Source of the DNA: Diprion similis
Lineage: Eukaryota; Arthropoda; Insecta; Hymenoptera; Diprionidae
Direction of reading: 5' to 3'
Length of the DNA stretch: 64,000 nt
Assembly (NCBI RefSeq): GCF_021155765.1
Contig: NC_060115.1
Location: 7,110,493-7,174,492, forward strand
A program made the position numbers and the translations under genes. How positions within the stretch are numbered: the stretch's first letter is position 1; every line of letters starts with the position of its first letter. Below the pieces are notes generated by a model. The model was not told the origin of the DNA. It saw only the letters and a program-made list of their open reading frames with translations, and did not search any database. Positions 36,212 to 49,150 of the stretch are shown in pieces.

Positions 36212-39200
36212 ATGGCTTCGAGATACACTGTCTTGATCGCATTCCTCGTTTGCGGTGAGTACATGTATATAGATATAATATAAATAAACATATATATGCG
36301 TGATTTTTATTGCCTTTTTATTACTCGGCGAGAATCGGTCTCGTGCGTAGGCATACCGCGTCTCGTGTCGCGGGATCGCATCGCTCGATCGTCACGATTA
36401 AATCCTCAAAAACGCTTCAGGCTGTTGCGATGTATATTATAGCCGTAAAATTGACATTGCCGAAGCCTCTTATAGCGAACCTTGACCATCAGAAGCAAAC
36501 GTAACTGCAGTATCGGCCATGATAATTCCACGCTAAACGAAGCCTCACTAGTTTATTATATCCCAACTTTTTTTATTTTTATTTCGTATCTTACACATCC
36601 AACATCCCGCTTAATTTAACGGTTTCTCGCTGTCGCTGACCGGTGACGACCCGCACTTCGAATCGGAATGCAAAAAAGCGGTTCCAAATTGCGGACGTCA
36701 TCTTAAGCGTGCAGACGTATTTTACCTGATTAAAGCCTGCACTTAACGTTGCCAAATTATGCTGACACTTTCGCCACTGTACGCAATAATAATTGTCTGT
36801 CACAAGGCCGCCTGACGAACGTTTAATTCGATTACTGTCAAGGTGTTACTAAATTATGTGTATATATCAATTTGATTCACATAAAACGCGCTCCAATTTC
36901 AATCGACGCGGTAATTCATAATCCGATGTTTAATTTCCGTTTGATGTATGAAATCATATTTTTTTTTTTTTTTTTTTTTAAGATAATCGGCACCGACTTC
37001 ATACCCGCGTATCGACGGATAGATAATTGTTTTTTCACACAATTATATTGTTCATACCTGCCTCGTTTTTCTTTTTGCAATATAATGCAGCGTCCTTGCC
37101 TTGCAGCAATATACCTATACGTTCGAAAGTCTCGTATAGCTGTGGGAAAGACGAGCCATTTAACAATAATTATTGTACCAAGAGTACGAAGCGCGTGTAT
37201 ACATTATGCATGTATATACATATACATACACGTGTATGTAGGTAAAACCACGTTATACCTACAGAGTATGAATCCGCAATCGTGAGAAGATTAACTCGAT
37301 CTCAGGAGCAGGTATCAAGTGAAAATGATGACGATGATTAAGATGATTAGGATGATTATGGATTATACTTTGTGCCTTGCCGAGAAAGTGAAGAAGAAGG
37401 CTCACTTTCCTCGTTTATTCGCATTACCAAATCTTCATCTCATCTTCTCATTCTCATCTTCCAGTTGCTCAAGTCTTCGCTCAAATTTATACCGGAAATT
37501 CACCAGCGGCTGCAACTCAAGTACCAGCAGCTTCGCCAAAAAATGAATTGCTCACGCAGACTGTTTACGGATTTCTCGACTTCACGACGACCATTGGAAA
37601 CACAGTGATGGTTTTTAGTCCTAACAGTGCTCCTCCTGGTGAGTAAAAGGATCACTCTTTGTCTCGTTTTAAGTATAGCGATGAAAAATTCCTGTATAAT
37701 CCGAAGATCTTTGTTGTTGCAAATTTATAATTCACCTCGGAGAATTGAAACTCTGCTCGCTCGTCTGCCTCTCGATTTTTGCACATATGTACGTTGAATT
37801 TCAAGGACTTAAAAATCCTTTTCTTCTCGCACATATCTGCACCGAGATGATGCTCTCGAGGTGTACGAGCGAAGCGTTTCGCGAGTTTATTTTCCAAGCA
37901 TAACTCGCGGCTGTCGAGTCACTCGCTGAGAATGTTCATCTGCCTGTTTCTCATTCGTTTTTTCGTTTAATCTTGGCTGCTTTGTTCGCTGCAGCGCCGA
38001 TGCGCAGAGAATCGAACGCCATAATATAATATAATATCTCGCAGAATCGGCAGCGCGTGCATTATTGCGGTGAAAATAAAATTATTATTGCAATTATCTA
38101 GCGAATTAGGAAAGAGATTACGCGGTAGAACGGGAAATCGACGAAGGAATTAAGCGACGCGTCGGATCGCATGAAACGTAAATCGTATCAAATCCACGTA
38201 GGCGGACGTTTTTGCTTCTATTACATCCTGCTTGCTTCATTCGTATTCTACGCACATCTTGGATACACGATCAGAACTTTAAAAGTATAAACGCAACAAC
38301 ACGAATTCGCCGTTATGCGATGTAGCGGTTGTTTTCGGGCTGACCGACGCGATGGAATAAAACGCGATTATAAATTACGCGAATTACGCGAATCTTTGTC
38401 TTTGATAATTCTTCATCTATCTGTGGATAAAAGTATCTGCCTAATCCGAGCCACGTGAGGTAATTAAACGCGCGAAATCAAAGCCGAGGAAATTCTCTTG
38501 GGTGAAGTTATAACTATAACTATAGTAATAGTATATAATATATAGTATAGACATAAGTAAAAAGAATTCCGAGTCGTGAGTTCAACGAATCGCATAAGAT
38601 TCTCGTAATAAATACCGCGAGTTTGCTGCCTCGCGTTTCTGTTGTCAGTACTTTTTACAATTAAACATAGAAAAGTGTAGAGTCGTGTAGAAACGGGATT
38701 ACGGATCGTGATCCGGCAGGTTTTTCCACCCGTTCACGCTCCGGGAGGAAAAACTCGTTTCGTGTAGATCGGTATGATCATATGTGATCTGAAAATAAGA
38801 AACGCACTTACGCGCCCATTTTCAGAGGGAAACAAGCCGGAAAAACCTGTCGCCAATTCGCAAGCACAGCCGATTCAAACGAAGCCTACGGAAAATTCGA
38901 AAAAAGTACCCGACATCCAGCCCAGCAAAACTCACAAGAGCGAATCGCGTGGGGAGACGAAAAAACAGGAGGTTAAGGAAACCAAGATCGTCGTAAACTC
39001 GGTTGTTGAACAAAAGGTCGTGAAGAATTCGGAAGACAACCTGGTGCCGGCGAAACGTGAGGTGAATATATTAATTTTAGTATTTCAAATATATGACGCA
39101 TTTATTTTCTCACTTCATCACGCTTCAGACCGGATTTTAAGCCCAGAGACAAAGTTCGTTTCGTTTGCGGTAAAAACCAACCACTTTGATCGAAAATTTT

Positions 39201-42200
39201 TACTCATCGTTCCGTAATGCCACAACGATTTATAGCCGCGTGCTTTGTACACCACTAATCAGCAGTTGAAGCGGTTAACCGCGGCTAATTGTCTTCTTAT
39301 AATTATAGAATGGCGATATTACTTTTCGACGCAAAACCCGACGCCCAGATCTGCGGTTGTTCCCGAAATATTTTTGCGTCAATCGCGTAACAGCGAAATT
39401 TTTTCCCAAAGTATTTTTGCGAGTAAACCGCAATCCATTGTGATTTTTTCAAAAAAATAAGAGATTCCACGCAAAGAGTTGCGAATGAATTTTCGACTTT
39501 GGGAAAAGAAATATTTTCACGGTACAGAAATCGCTGCTCTGTTATAGCGTAAATTTTTTATTTATTAATTTTATTTCCACCACCCAAGGACGTGAGGAAT
39601 TATGGTACTTAAATATAAGAAATTACGTAACGAGGTGAACACGTGCTTGTGGAAATTACAGAGTGTGAAGACTCGGGTGGAAGTCGTTACGAACAGCCCC
39701 GTGGTTTCGAGCGTTGTGGAAGTCCGTCCGGTGAACGAGGTGCCAAACGTTGTCAAGAACGATTTAGCCGAGCCTGAGTACGACTTCCTGTCAAAACAGC
39801 CGACTCAGAGCGTCGACGAAACTTATAAGGTTTGTGTAGAATCGTATCGCAGTTTTTCTCGCAGCGGCTAATTAATCCGCAGAATACAAGCGAATTATCT
39901 CGCTCTCGTCAAGGTTGTGCAACAAGCAGCACATACGTACATACATACTACATATATATACCTAAAGCGTATGAATCAAGAGAAGGGAACGTCGCTCGTC
40001 GCATTATTATAATATGTGTATACATATATTTGTTTTTTTTATGTAAGTCAGGGCAGCCCGCAAAATGAAACCCATTGAATTTTGCAGTCAAAAGCAACGG
40101 GCGTATCTGGCTATCGCAGCATGGATATACAAAGAAATTTGCAACGATATATTAATGTTTCGTTTCATTTGTTTTATTTTACGTTTGCAAACTTTTTTTC
40201 TCCCCCCCCCCCCCCCCCGCTCTTCTCCTCTTCGTGACCACGTTTCTTTCAAATACTATATGTATATGCTTCCTTTTACGATCGCTACTCGCTCCAAGGA
40301 CGCGGGCGTGTATTATTTAAGTTTGGCAATTTGACACGCAGGCTTGTTAAAGGTCCTTCGCGACACGCTCTCTGCTTGTAATAATTATGAACACACACAC
40401 ATGATGTGATGCGAATCAGGATTACGAGGCGCTAATGAAGTAGCTTCGTTAGTATTTTAGTGTATCGCGAGTTTCGGATGATCGTTTCCTCCATTTGTTA
40501 AAATCAAAGACATCGCTGATGATTCAACAGTTTTTATCACATAATTTAAAATAATCTCGATTACTTTTTTTTTTTCTTTTTGTCACATGCCTTCCGGGGA
40601 TCTTGATTAACATTTATAGTACAAGCAAGTCTTGAGGGTGTGACAACGTGCTAAAACGCGTTATAGATATAGGTATAATGTATCGCGTATTATACCCATA
40701 CAGAATATGAATGACTTTCACAAACGGATTTAATTGATGCGAAAAAGGGAAAGTTGCGTGTAACACATTCTATACATACACTGAAAACCGGCGGTGCTGC
40801 GATGTTAGAAACTATGAAATATTCAACACTGGGGTGTAATAGAATTTAATTAGCCTATCGGTCATATCGAACAATCTGCAAATATTGCGTGTGTGCGAAA
40901 GAGTTTGCATTTAGAGGTGAGGAATAACAACACGATAATATCCTTTTACACTGTGTGTATAGCTCGCTTCCTGATTGTTGTCAAACAATTTTGTTGCATT
41001 AACAAGTTTGGTGTCAGCCAAATTTCGAATCGTTTACTTTTGACTACCGGTAAAATACACGCGCTTATTCGTGGTTCTTAAACCAATGATTATCCAATGC
41101 TTCCATGGATCCCGATTGAGGTAGGTCTGTCACGTTTTAGCTTATAAACTTGAGACCATCTTCGAAGCATCAGGCCAAACCAAGGCCCACGGCTAGGCGA
41201 GCCAAGGACAACCCAACCGGTTTGGTAACCAAACTGGGAGGCACCATTGTCAAGGATGGTTTGACCACCGTCCACGAGACCAACGTCATAGGTACTTACA
41301 TCAATGGAAAGTACGCTCAGGTACTCCAGAGCTCATCGCGCGTATTGGGGGGCGTCCAGCCCCCGGAGGGTAAAATCAGGCCCACCAATTCCCACAGGAT
41401 TTTGAAAACCATCGGACCCCAACACGGCAAGCCCAGACCTCACCTCGAGCCGACGCCAACTCTTCAGGATGACTCGCCGGGACTTTCGCCGGAAAGCATC
41501 GCCAATGCTCAGTCAGGTGAATATGTACCCTTAAAAAAAAAAAAAATTTCGAGAAGCGTTTTCCCAAACGTTCCGGGATTGAGTTAATTAAGTCCGAAAA
41601 CCTTGGGTAAGATTTTGAGGAGTACACCTGTGTTGCAATAATTGTTGCGTGGATTTTGTACGGATAGCGTGACTCGTTTCGTGGGAAGAAAAAAAAATAA
41701 TATCTTCAACGAGTTCGAGGACGTTTGTTTGATTGTAATACGGAGAAAACCGGGTAGCAAGTGCGGTTGGGCATTCCGGCTTGATGTCGGGCCGGAGATA
41801 AAACCTGTAATTCTATTCTCTGTGCACCACAGGTACCAACATAAGGACTTCTCGGCGTCATTCGAGCAACAATCAACACCGTCCGAAGTTCCGTAACAAT
41901 AAGCTTCCCGACGATTCTGAGAGCGGTGAACAAATCTCCACGCAGAGATCATCCGGGAAAAATCGACCAGCGGCTGGAAGACCCGGTTACAGGTAATTGA
42001 TCGACACGTGATTACACGGATCCAGAAACGTGACACGAGATTACTATTCGCGTTTGATAACAATTTGTCGATAGAGAAAGCAAACGCGTCTACACAAACA
42101 TACAAACAAACACACTCGTACGAGAACGGTCGACGAGCCTAGTCTCACTTCGAGTCTGGTCTGCTTCGGGGTACTTTCAGGAGCAGAAATCAAATCACGA

Positions 42201-44278
42201 CGACGACGACGACAACGACGACGACTAGCGAAGCACCAGTAACTCGACGTAGAAACGGTTTCAGGCCAAGTAATCAGCCCAGTCCTCCAGCCAAGCAGAA
42301 TCGAGCCAGAACCGAGTCGTCATCCTCATCCTCGTCGTCTTCGTCATCGAACAATTCACCAAAGGTAAAGTTCCCGAGGGCTCCAGGAAGCAGGTGGTCA
42401 TACAAGACGACCCCTAAACCACGAATTGCGATCCGCAAGCAGGTAGAGGATGACCTCGAGAAGCCCCTGACGCCGGAAGCCAGTGTCCAGGTCCAAGAAG
42501 TCCTCGTTGATGATAAAGATAACAGACAGACCCCGATCAGCCAGAAGAAAATACAGGAACAAGAAACAACTGTCGGGGAGGAGCAGCCTGAGGCCAGAGA
42601 ATCGGATGATGACGGAGACGCCGTTCGGGAATCGCAAATCCTTCCGCTTGAAACTATCAATGTCGAGATATCGACGCAGGCCGATTTCAACGACGTTTAC
42701 TTCGAAATAGCCACCATCAAGTCGCCTTATACCTTCCAGGTGAGCAGTTTTAAACTTTGAAAAACTCGATACAACGTTTGCAATCTCTTGGTGAAATATT
42801 TTCCGAATATCTCGGCCTGTAAGGCGCATCTTCTTTCGCAAACTTTCATCGAATAAAGTAGAAAGTGTGCTAAAAGTTAGCGTTGTATGATCACGTTCAA
42901 AAGTAGCCCAAGACTTCTAGCATTTCATTAAAATTTCAGAAAAACAAGAAAAAAATAATTTTTATAAACTTCTTTGAACGCAATAAATTTTCACTCATGT
43001 CTTCGAATGATTATCACAATTAAGAAGAACAAGTCCTCGACGCGATTCTAAATGCAAATCCATCCGTAGATGAAAAATAAAATTATTTTATTATAAAATA
43101 TTTTCGCGTAGGTTGGAACACAGACGAACACTCGCTACGTGACGGTGACTTCAACGGTGAAGAAGAGTTTCGCAACGGCGGAAGCATCGCCGTCGGTAAA
43201 CCCGTCGGAACCACTAACCGAGAACATTCTCGCCAACACCGGTGCGGCGTACGAAACGACTCTCCCCCTGGACTCGTCCGTGGCAACACTTCCGGCGATA
43301 TCCTTGGACCCAGGTCAGGCAACGCCACCGTTGGAGACGATAACCGAAACCTTCTCCACGACTCAAACTCTGCTCAAAACCCACCTTCTGCCAGTGGTGG
43401 CGGAGGGTAACACGACGAAGTTGACTCTGGTCCAGACCTACCACATCGCGAGGGTGGTAACAGCCACGAAGACGCTGCCGCCGATGGAGCTGTATCAGTT
43501 TATACCTAGCAAAACTCTCAACGAATTCAACTCCCGTCTGGACGAGGCTGGAAGCGAGCTTCACCTGGAGCTCGACTTCGGCGACGATGACCGAGACGAC
43601 GATGATATATTAAAACGCGTCGTACCTCCGACCGATTCCGACTCGGATTTGAACCCCTTCCGCCACGGGGATTCCGCCGGAAAAACGAAGGCTGGTCAGG
43701 AAGCTCACCCGTCGCCAATGGAGCCTCAACTCAGCCCGGAACAAGCCCAGCAGCTCGCTTTATTCAAGTACTTCGGCCAGCCTCAGCCCCAGGTGATAAC
43801 AACCTCGCGGCCAGTAATCGTCGTCGAGACCCTCTACGAGTCCCACGTCATTCCGCTGGTCAACAAGGGAAACACAATCTTCTCGACCCTCTCAAGGCCC
43901 GTCGGTACCGTACCGAAGACCACCTACGAGTACGGCACGTCGACCATCGCCCCGCTCCTCCCCCAGGTGCCTCAGGTTCCCCAAGTGCCTCAGGTGCCCC
44001 AGCAGCTTTTCCAGCAGCCCCAACAGCAGCAACCCCAGTTCACCGTGACCACGGCTCCGATAGTTACTCAGACCTTGGCGACCGTCTCCGACTCCAGGGT
44101 GCTGAGATTGACTTTCGGCGCGAAAACCGCCTTCACGACCTTGTTCTCGACGAGGGTCGTGCCCACCGCAGTCACGACCTACGTGACATCGACAGTCCCG
44201 GTCCAGCCGACGGTGCCAGCTTTTCCAGGGTATTTCCCACCCGCGGTTGGATATCCGGGTTATCCCTTCGTCGGTTAG
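36212..44278 (+). CDS. Large secreted Thr/Pro-rich protein with DUF4758-like repeats
   Basis: Eight exons: 36212-36254, 37465-37638, 38826-39061, 39662-39829, 41141-41516, 41833-41992, 42181-42739, 43112-44278. The frame is continuous, giving 960 residues. Residues 1-20 (MASRYTVLIAFLVC...) are a signal peptide. Repeated beta-rich modules follow: residues ~46-66 (FTTTIGNTVMVFSP), ~208-280 (GTIVKDGLTTVHETNVIGTY, NGKYAQVLQSS) and several in the last exon (HLLPVVAEGNTTKL, ESHVIPLVNKGNTIFS, VTQTLATVSDSRVLRLTFGA). They are separated by basic, poly-Ser, poly-Thr and acidic linkers and a P-Q-V repeat (~43960-44010). This is the pattern of insect DUF4758 proteins, thought to be extracellular matrix or cuticle associated. 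The function is unknown. There is no transmembrane segment, and AATAAA lies at 44776. The exon 3/4 junction is the least certain. Confidence 0.88.
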
Positions 44279-45203
44279 ACGAGTCAACGTTGTTCCACGT
44301 ATCGTGCGTATAGTTTTTTGTTTTTTCTTGTTTTTTTTTTGTTCGTTTTCCTGCAGGACCATTGCCGAGAGAGACATAAATGTGTATATATATAAACTAT
44401 AATCGGAGCAGAAAGTTGTAATTCTAAAAATCAGGGATCCTTCCGGTGCTGAAACTAATGATCCAGAGTTTGAGAATTTGCGGAACGCGATTTTTTCAAA
44501 TTACCGATCTACATTCGCAGTGTCGGTTGAATCGTGGAGATTGCTACTTTAGTCCTGAATAAGATCTTCGATCTTAACACAACCGTCGTTTATTTGACCT
44601 CGATTGATCGAGGCGAGGGAGCGGCCTGGACCGAAGGCGCTTATTCTCACCCGCACGTATGTATATGCAATCCCTGGCACGTGAGTGTTTGATTAGTTGT
44701 GTTATTAGAGGCGAGGGCCCTGCGGAGTAGCCTCGAAAGGCGGAAATGGAGACGGCCATGTCATTATTTGATTTGAATAAATTCTATTGTCATTTTTGGT
44801 CAGGAGCATGCGAGTCACAGCCTTATGGTATTTACATCCGCGTACCGAGGCGGCGGCGTCCTGATTATTACTATACATACATATAGCTACATATAATTAT
44901 TATTCACTTTTCTTTTTTCATTTCCGTTCTTTGCTTTTTTATACACTTCACTCCATCGCCGGTCTGCACTCACCTTTGCCACTTCAGTTCTTGCTCTCGT
45001 TTATTCAGCGAGACCTCGTCTATCAGGCAATGGCATCGATTAAGCAATAAAATGAAAATTTCATCCATCCTTTCCCACCATCGCACCTTAGCTTCTTAAG
45101 TTTTGTACACGTATACGTATGACTTGTAAATAGAAATATGTATGCACATGACGATATACATTTAACGTAGGATACCCGATTGTTGTTATTATCATTATTA
45201 TTA

Positions 45204-45238
<35 letters not shown>

Positions 45239-46425
45239 GCGTACACATGTAATCACCCTAAATTATATATATTATACATATATATATATTATACGATGCC
45301 AGTGAAATCAAGGTCTTGACTGATAACCAAAATAGTGACGTATATTCGGACACAAATATGTGCATTATCGAATTATTGTTCTTTGGCTCAATTTGATTTT
45401 TTGATTTTTTTTTTTTCCTCAGAATTATCTTGAGCAATTATACATATATATAATTCGTATGCATGTACGCAAATGTCGTAATAGATCAAGCTTTTGATCG
45501 CAGTCCAGTCTTCAATTATTATACTGTATATAAATTATTAACCAAATTATCATTATCGTGTATTGTAGATTTAATGTGACATATAATTACAGATAAGTAT
45601 ATGAATTTTGTAAATAAAGAATGAAACACCGAATAACGTCTATCCCAGTTATTTCTTGCTATAAAGATATCCTATAAATGCGACAAGTTGCGAAATACTT
45701 TTCGAAACTACTGAAAATTGATTAAACTAAAAAAAAAAAGGAAAGAAAAAAAAAAAGTTACGCACAACGAACACTCCTATCAGATGTAATGAGGTATAAT
45801 TCCGTCATAGATTACCATCGGAATGAGCTATAGGTATCTAGCAGCAATTTACGTTTGCACTTTACCTGCCTTCCTAACGTACATTATACTCAGCACTGCG
45901 AAAGTTTATGATACTACAACGAATGGGTATCTTGGTTACGAATTGCCCAACTTCTGCAAGTGAATGCTTCAATTACGTCGTCTGCCATTATTATAAGTAT
46001 CCTATACGGACTGTTTGTGCTCTTACAATTAGCCAAGTAGCATGCCGCGATATTATATTAATAATACTACAATTTTTGTCATCAAATCAAACTGTACAGC
46101 TTGATTCATTAAAATTCAAACATTTATCTTGATGCTTGTATACAGCATTAATTCGCAATTGGATAGATTTTTCACTAATGTACTGAACTGCTTCTCTTCC
46201 TAATATTTCGAGTCAATGTTCTGGCTGTAATTTAATTTCGTCACGTTGTAAAGATTATTCCGTTTTCTCTTCTTTCTTTCTTTCTTACCGATCGGTGCAA
46301 AAATCTTTATTACTATTAATAGATCGGCGATATCCCTCCTCGTCTATTATGGGCGACCCAAATCAGCTGCTCAATCGCTTCGAGGCTCATTAATTTTTAC
46401 ACCTTGGTCAATTCTCATTTCCCGT
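44279..46425. other. 3' flank of the DUF4758-like gene
   Basis: AATAAA at 44776-44781 could end the transcript; further AATAAA-type signals lie near 45030 and 45612. No other gene is supported here. Confidence 0.5.
45184..45236. repeat. (ATT)n microsatellite
   Basis: ATT/TTA triplets with a few ATC interruptions. The poly-Asn open frame on the minus strand is an artefact of it. Confidence 0.95.
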
Positions 46426-46583
46426 CAGCCCAGAGGCGTCGGACTCTGATGTCTAATCGAATAATACACGCGTTATCGAATGTGTTTTTGAACTGGGCAG
46501 GGATCAAGTATAATGGACAGTTTGCACAAGCGCGTGTCACTCCAAAAGGTCATGGTTAAATTGCTCGCAATACGCAACGAGCT
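46426..46583 (+). repeat. Duplicated segment X, copy 1
   Basis: From CAGCCCAGAGGCGTCGG to CGCAACGAGCT it matches 48665-48832. The best part is AAAGGTCATGGTTAAATTG, against AAAGGTCATGGTTAAACTA in copy 2. It lies 3' of the tetraspanin pseudogene, as copy 2 lies 3' of the intact Tsp2A, which fits one segmental duplication of the locus. Confidence 0.6.
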
Positions 46584-46848
46584 ATTGTATCACCATTACC
46601 GAACCAGCTCGCCTTAATAAATGCGGCTAACTATTGAAAGCGGATTTTTTTTTTCACTCCTTGAAACGTACCACGTACCGATAAATTCGGTTCAAATTTT
46701 GTGTCGATTCGAATTTCACTTGATTTCGGAATCGTGATAAAATCCTCGAGTAACTCGATCGGCGAGCCTTGAAATAAATAGCCACTCGTTTATTTCCCGT
46801 TTCTATTTATCGACGATATTCTAACGCGTAAACTAGGCGGACTTTGTG

Positions 46849-46869
46849 TAACACACACACACACACACA
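46849..46869. repeat. (AC)n microsatellite
   Basis: Ten AC dinucleotides, then ACAGACACACC. Confidence 0.9.
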
Positions 46870-47269
46870 GACACACCTTGTAGGGTGTGGAACCCGATTC
46901 TCACGCATAGATCCGCTTCGAGGCTCGTCGATTTATGTTCAGATAAGCCACGTATTAGTTTACTCAGGCGCAACTAGTACATGCCTCACATCATCATCAT
47001 CAGATACAGTGTAAACATATTTACGTTTACGGAATAAAATGTAAGATGAAATTTTTCTCACAGTATTTCCGATCTCTGTAGTAATCATCGATGATTTCTG
47101 AGAGACCATGAATTTGCCGTGCAATTCATGCGCCTACATATATAGGTGCAGGATAATAAAATATGAATTGACATTTCTTTTGTACTAAAAAATTATAATA
47201 AGCACGTCGATATAGGTGTATAATTAATTCGTCAAGGTTCATCGATAAATCATCGAATGTGGGCATAAC

Positions 47270-47748
47270 GTTTTCCTGTACCATCCGAAGGATACGTATT
47301 ATTGCCGTCTGCAGATACGCCGCCAAATTGAACACTGGCGATCAGGTGTGTCATGGCCGTGGTAACAACGACAATGGCGATGATGATGATGATGACGATG
47401 ACAGGCTGAGTGCGATTATCGTAGACTGAATGGTCAAGGAGCACATTAGCCCGAGCATATTCCGAAGCTCGAAATTAGCAAACCAATGTACTGCAGGAAT
47501 TGATAGTTGGAAGAAGAAAAAAACGTTCGTTTGTACGACCGACGTAATTTGAGGACGAGTATGAATACGCGTCAATTGAATTGACGGAAGTATCGAAAGT
47601 ACGACTAACGCTGTAAGTACTGGGCACAATAAGCTCCATGAGGCGTTCCGTGTTCGACTGAAGAGATTTAACATAACAACGAGCGAGTCTTCGGCCAGGA
47701 TATGTAAACACTGATACATCATAACGTTTCGTCTCAATCCTAGGATAG
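47270..47748 (-). pseudogene. Unprocessed tetraspanin (Tsp2A-like) pseudogene
   Basis: Two relic exons match exons 2 and 3 of the intact Tsp2A at 50493-53143. Relic exon 2 (47748-47620) keeps the second half only (CLHILAEDSLVVML, then after a frameshift LMELIV). Relic exon 3 (47490-47270) starts with TACATTGG like its counterpart, reads YIGLLISSFGICSG, meets TAA, shifts frame to VLLDHSVYDNRTQPVI, gains an ATC-repeat insertion, resumes TTAMTHLIAS, shifts again and ends IIRILRMVQEN. The 129-bp intron between them sits at the same place as the functional 115-bp intron, so this is a duplicate, not a retrocopy. The donor after relic exon 3 is GTTATG instead of GTGAGT. Exons for the N-terminus, the CCG-bearing loop and the C-terminus were not found. 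Confidence 0.85.
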
Positions 47749-47869
47749 CTGTAACGAGAAGAAAAAAAAAAAAAAAAAAAATTTTATACTACAGAACCAC
47801 GAAAATCACAGCAATTTGGCGAATATTTGAACCCAGGAACACGATGGACCCGCCTCAAATCGTGGTTTT

Positions 47870-47995
47870 GAAGTAGGAACTGAAGCCAGACCAGCCAAGG
47901 CTGCGATTTAGCCAGTTTAATTAGAGAGTTAGGATGGACCACTGTCAAGGATGAACTGACCAGATATCGCTACAGGTATATACTCACATAAATTA
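47870..47995 (+). pseudogene. Possible relic of exon 5 of the DUF4758-like gene
   Basis: GGACCACTGTCAAGGATGAA aligns with GGCACCATTGTCAAGGATGG of the exon at 41141-41516. The similarity extends on both sides: CCAGACCAGCCAAGG against GGCGAGCCAAGG, and ACAGGTATATACTCACATAAA against ATAGGTACTTACATCAAT. Identity is roughly 65-70 percent by eye over about 110 bp, with indels and in-frame stops. Either an old partial duplicate of the neighbouring gene or a remnant of a lost paralogue. Chance similarity is not excluded. Confidence 0.4.
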
Positions 47996-48664
47996 AGATA
48001 CGACTTATACGCTGGGATGCAGAGGTCATTGCTCGTCGCGAAATTTGCCAACCGGCCATCGGCATGGTCACGATTTTTTTTGGAGAGATATTTCGGTATG
48101 CAGAAACCGGGTAAATCAATGCTGTTGACTAGTGGTAATTATCTAAAACAGACGAAGCACTGCGTAAGAAATTTATCTTGTAAAACAGAGAGGGAGAGAG
48201 AAATGAGAAAAGAATTACGGTCACCTTTTACTACTCAGGGATCCATGATTACAAATCTAAAAACATGACGTCTCACACGTCGTACTATTTCAACAGCGCG
48301 TCCCTCGAAGCTGAAGTTGGAACATTTTTTCATAATAAACGAAGAAGTGAAGGCGCAAGCGTGTGTAATAAATTGCGCCTTCCTGCAGACCGTTAATCAT
48401 TAAAGTATCCAATAATTAATCTGTGGCGAAAATATAAGCGTGGCTGTTTTTTTTCCACTTTTTTTTTTGCTTCTTCCATTCGATCTCGCTCTGGTTCCGG
48501 TTGGTAAATAATAATTGGGTGCATTTTTTGTGGTGATCAATATTTTCATCACAATGGTCCAGCGTCACCTTCCTCTTATCTCTCCACTCGCGACCCACAT
48601 CGGCTGCTGCTCTCTCGCTTTGAGATTTATTATTAATACACAACACAGGCATTTTAAATTTATG
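47996..48664. other. Spacer without a supported gene
   Basis: Open frames at 48017-48268 (plus) and 48416-48706 (minus) show no known motif or splice context. Confidence 0.4.
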
Positions 48665-48832
48665 TTCAGCCTGAGGCGTCGCGGGCGTTGACGGCTGATC
48701 AAACAATATCTATTCCTCTACCTGCGTTTGAATGTTCCTCAATTGCGTATGAGCGCACTGGAGATAGTTTACACAGCCCCATGTCAATCCTATAAAGGTC
48801 ATGGTTAAACTATTCGCAATAATCGCGAGCTC
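48665..48832 (+). repeat. Duplicated segment X, copy 2
   Basis: Counterpart of 46426-46583, about 65-75 percent similar by eye. It lies downstream (3' on the minus strand) of the intact Tsp2A. Confidence 0.6.
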
Positions 48833-49150
48833 ACCTGCAGTGTGGAACTTGGCCCTAAAAGGCTACAATAACTTGAAGCACAATTTTTACGTGGGAATAT
48901 ATAATCTATATTTTATCAAGAAAGCCGTAATCGTTTGAGTTTTGCATTACGAAATCTTGATTCTCAATAAGTTATGTGATCCCATAGTCATTCTTTGCGA
49001 ACGCAAATTGCACGAATCGTAGATTATTTATTACCTTTATTAACGAATGTTTTGACAAGTTGCGTATCAGTTTCACCCTCGGTAACTCGATACAGGCGTA
49101 GCCGTCGACTTCGATTTTTTTTTTGATTTTTTATTTTAAAGATTTTTGTA

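Noticed and set aside
43214-44377. Long minus-strand open frames opposite the last exon of the DUF4758-like gene
   Set aside because: Shadows of a GC-rich coding exon on the plus strand.
45023-45256. Poly-Asn open frame on the minus strand
   Set aside because: Translation of the ATT microsatellite.
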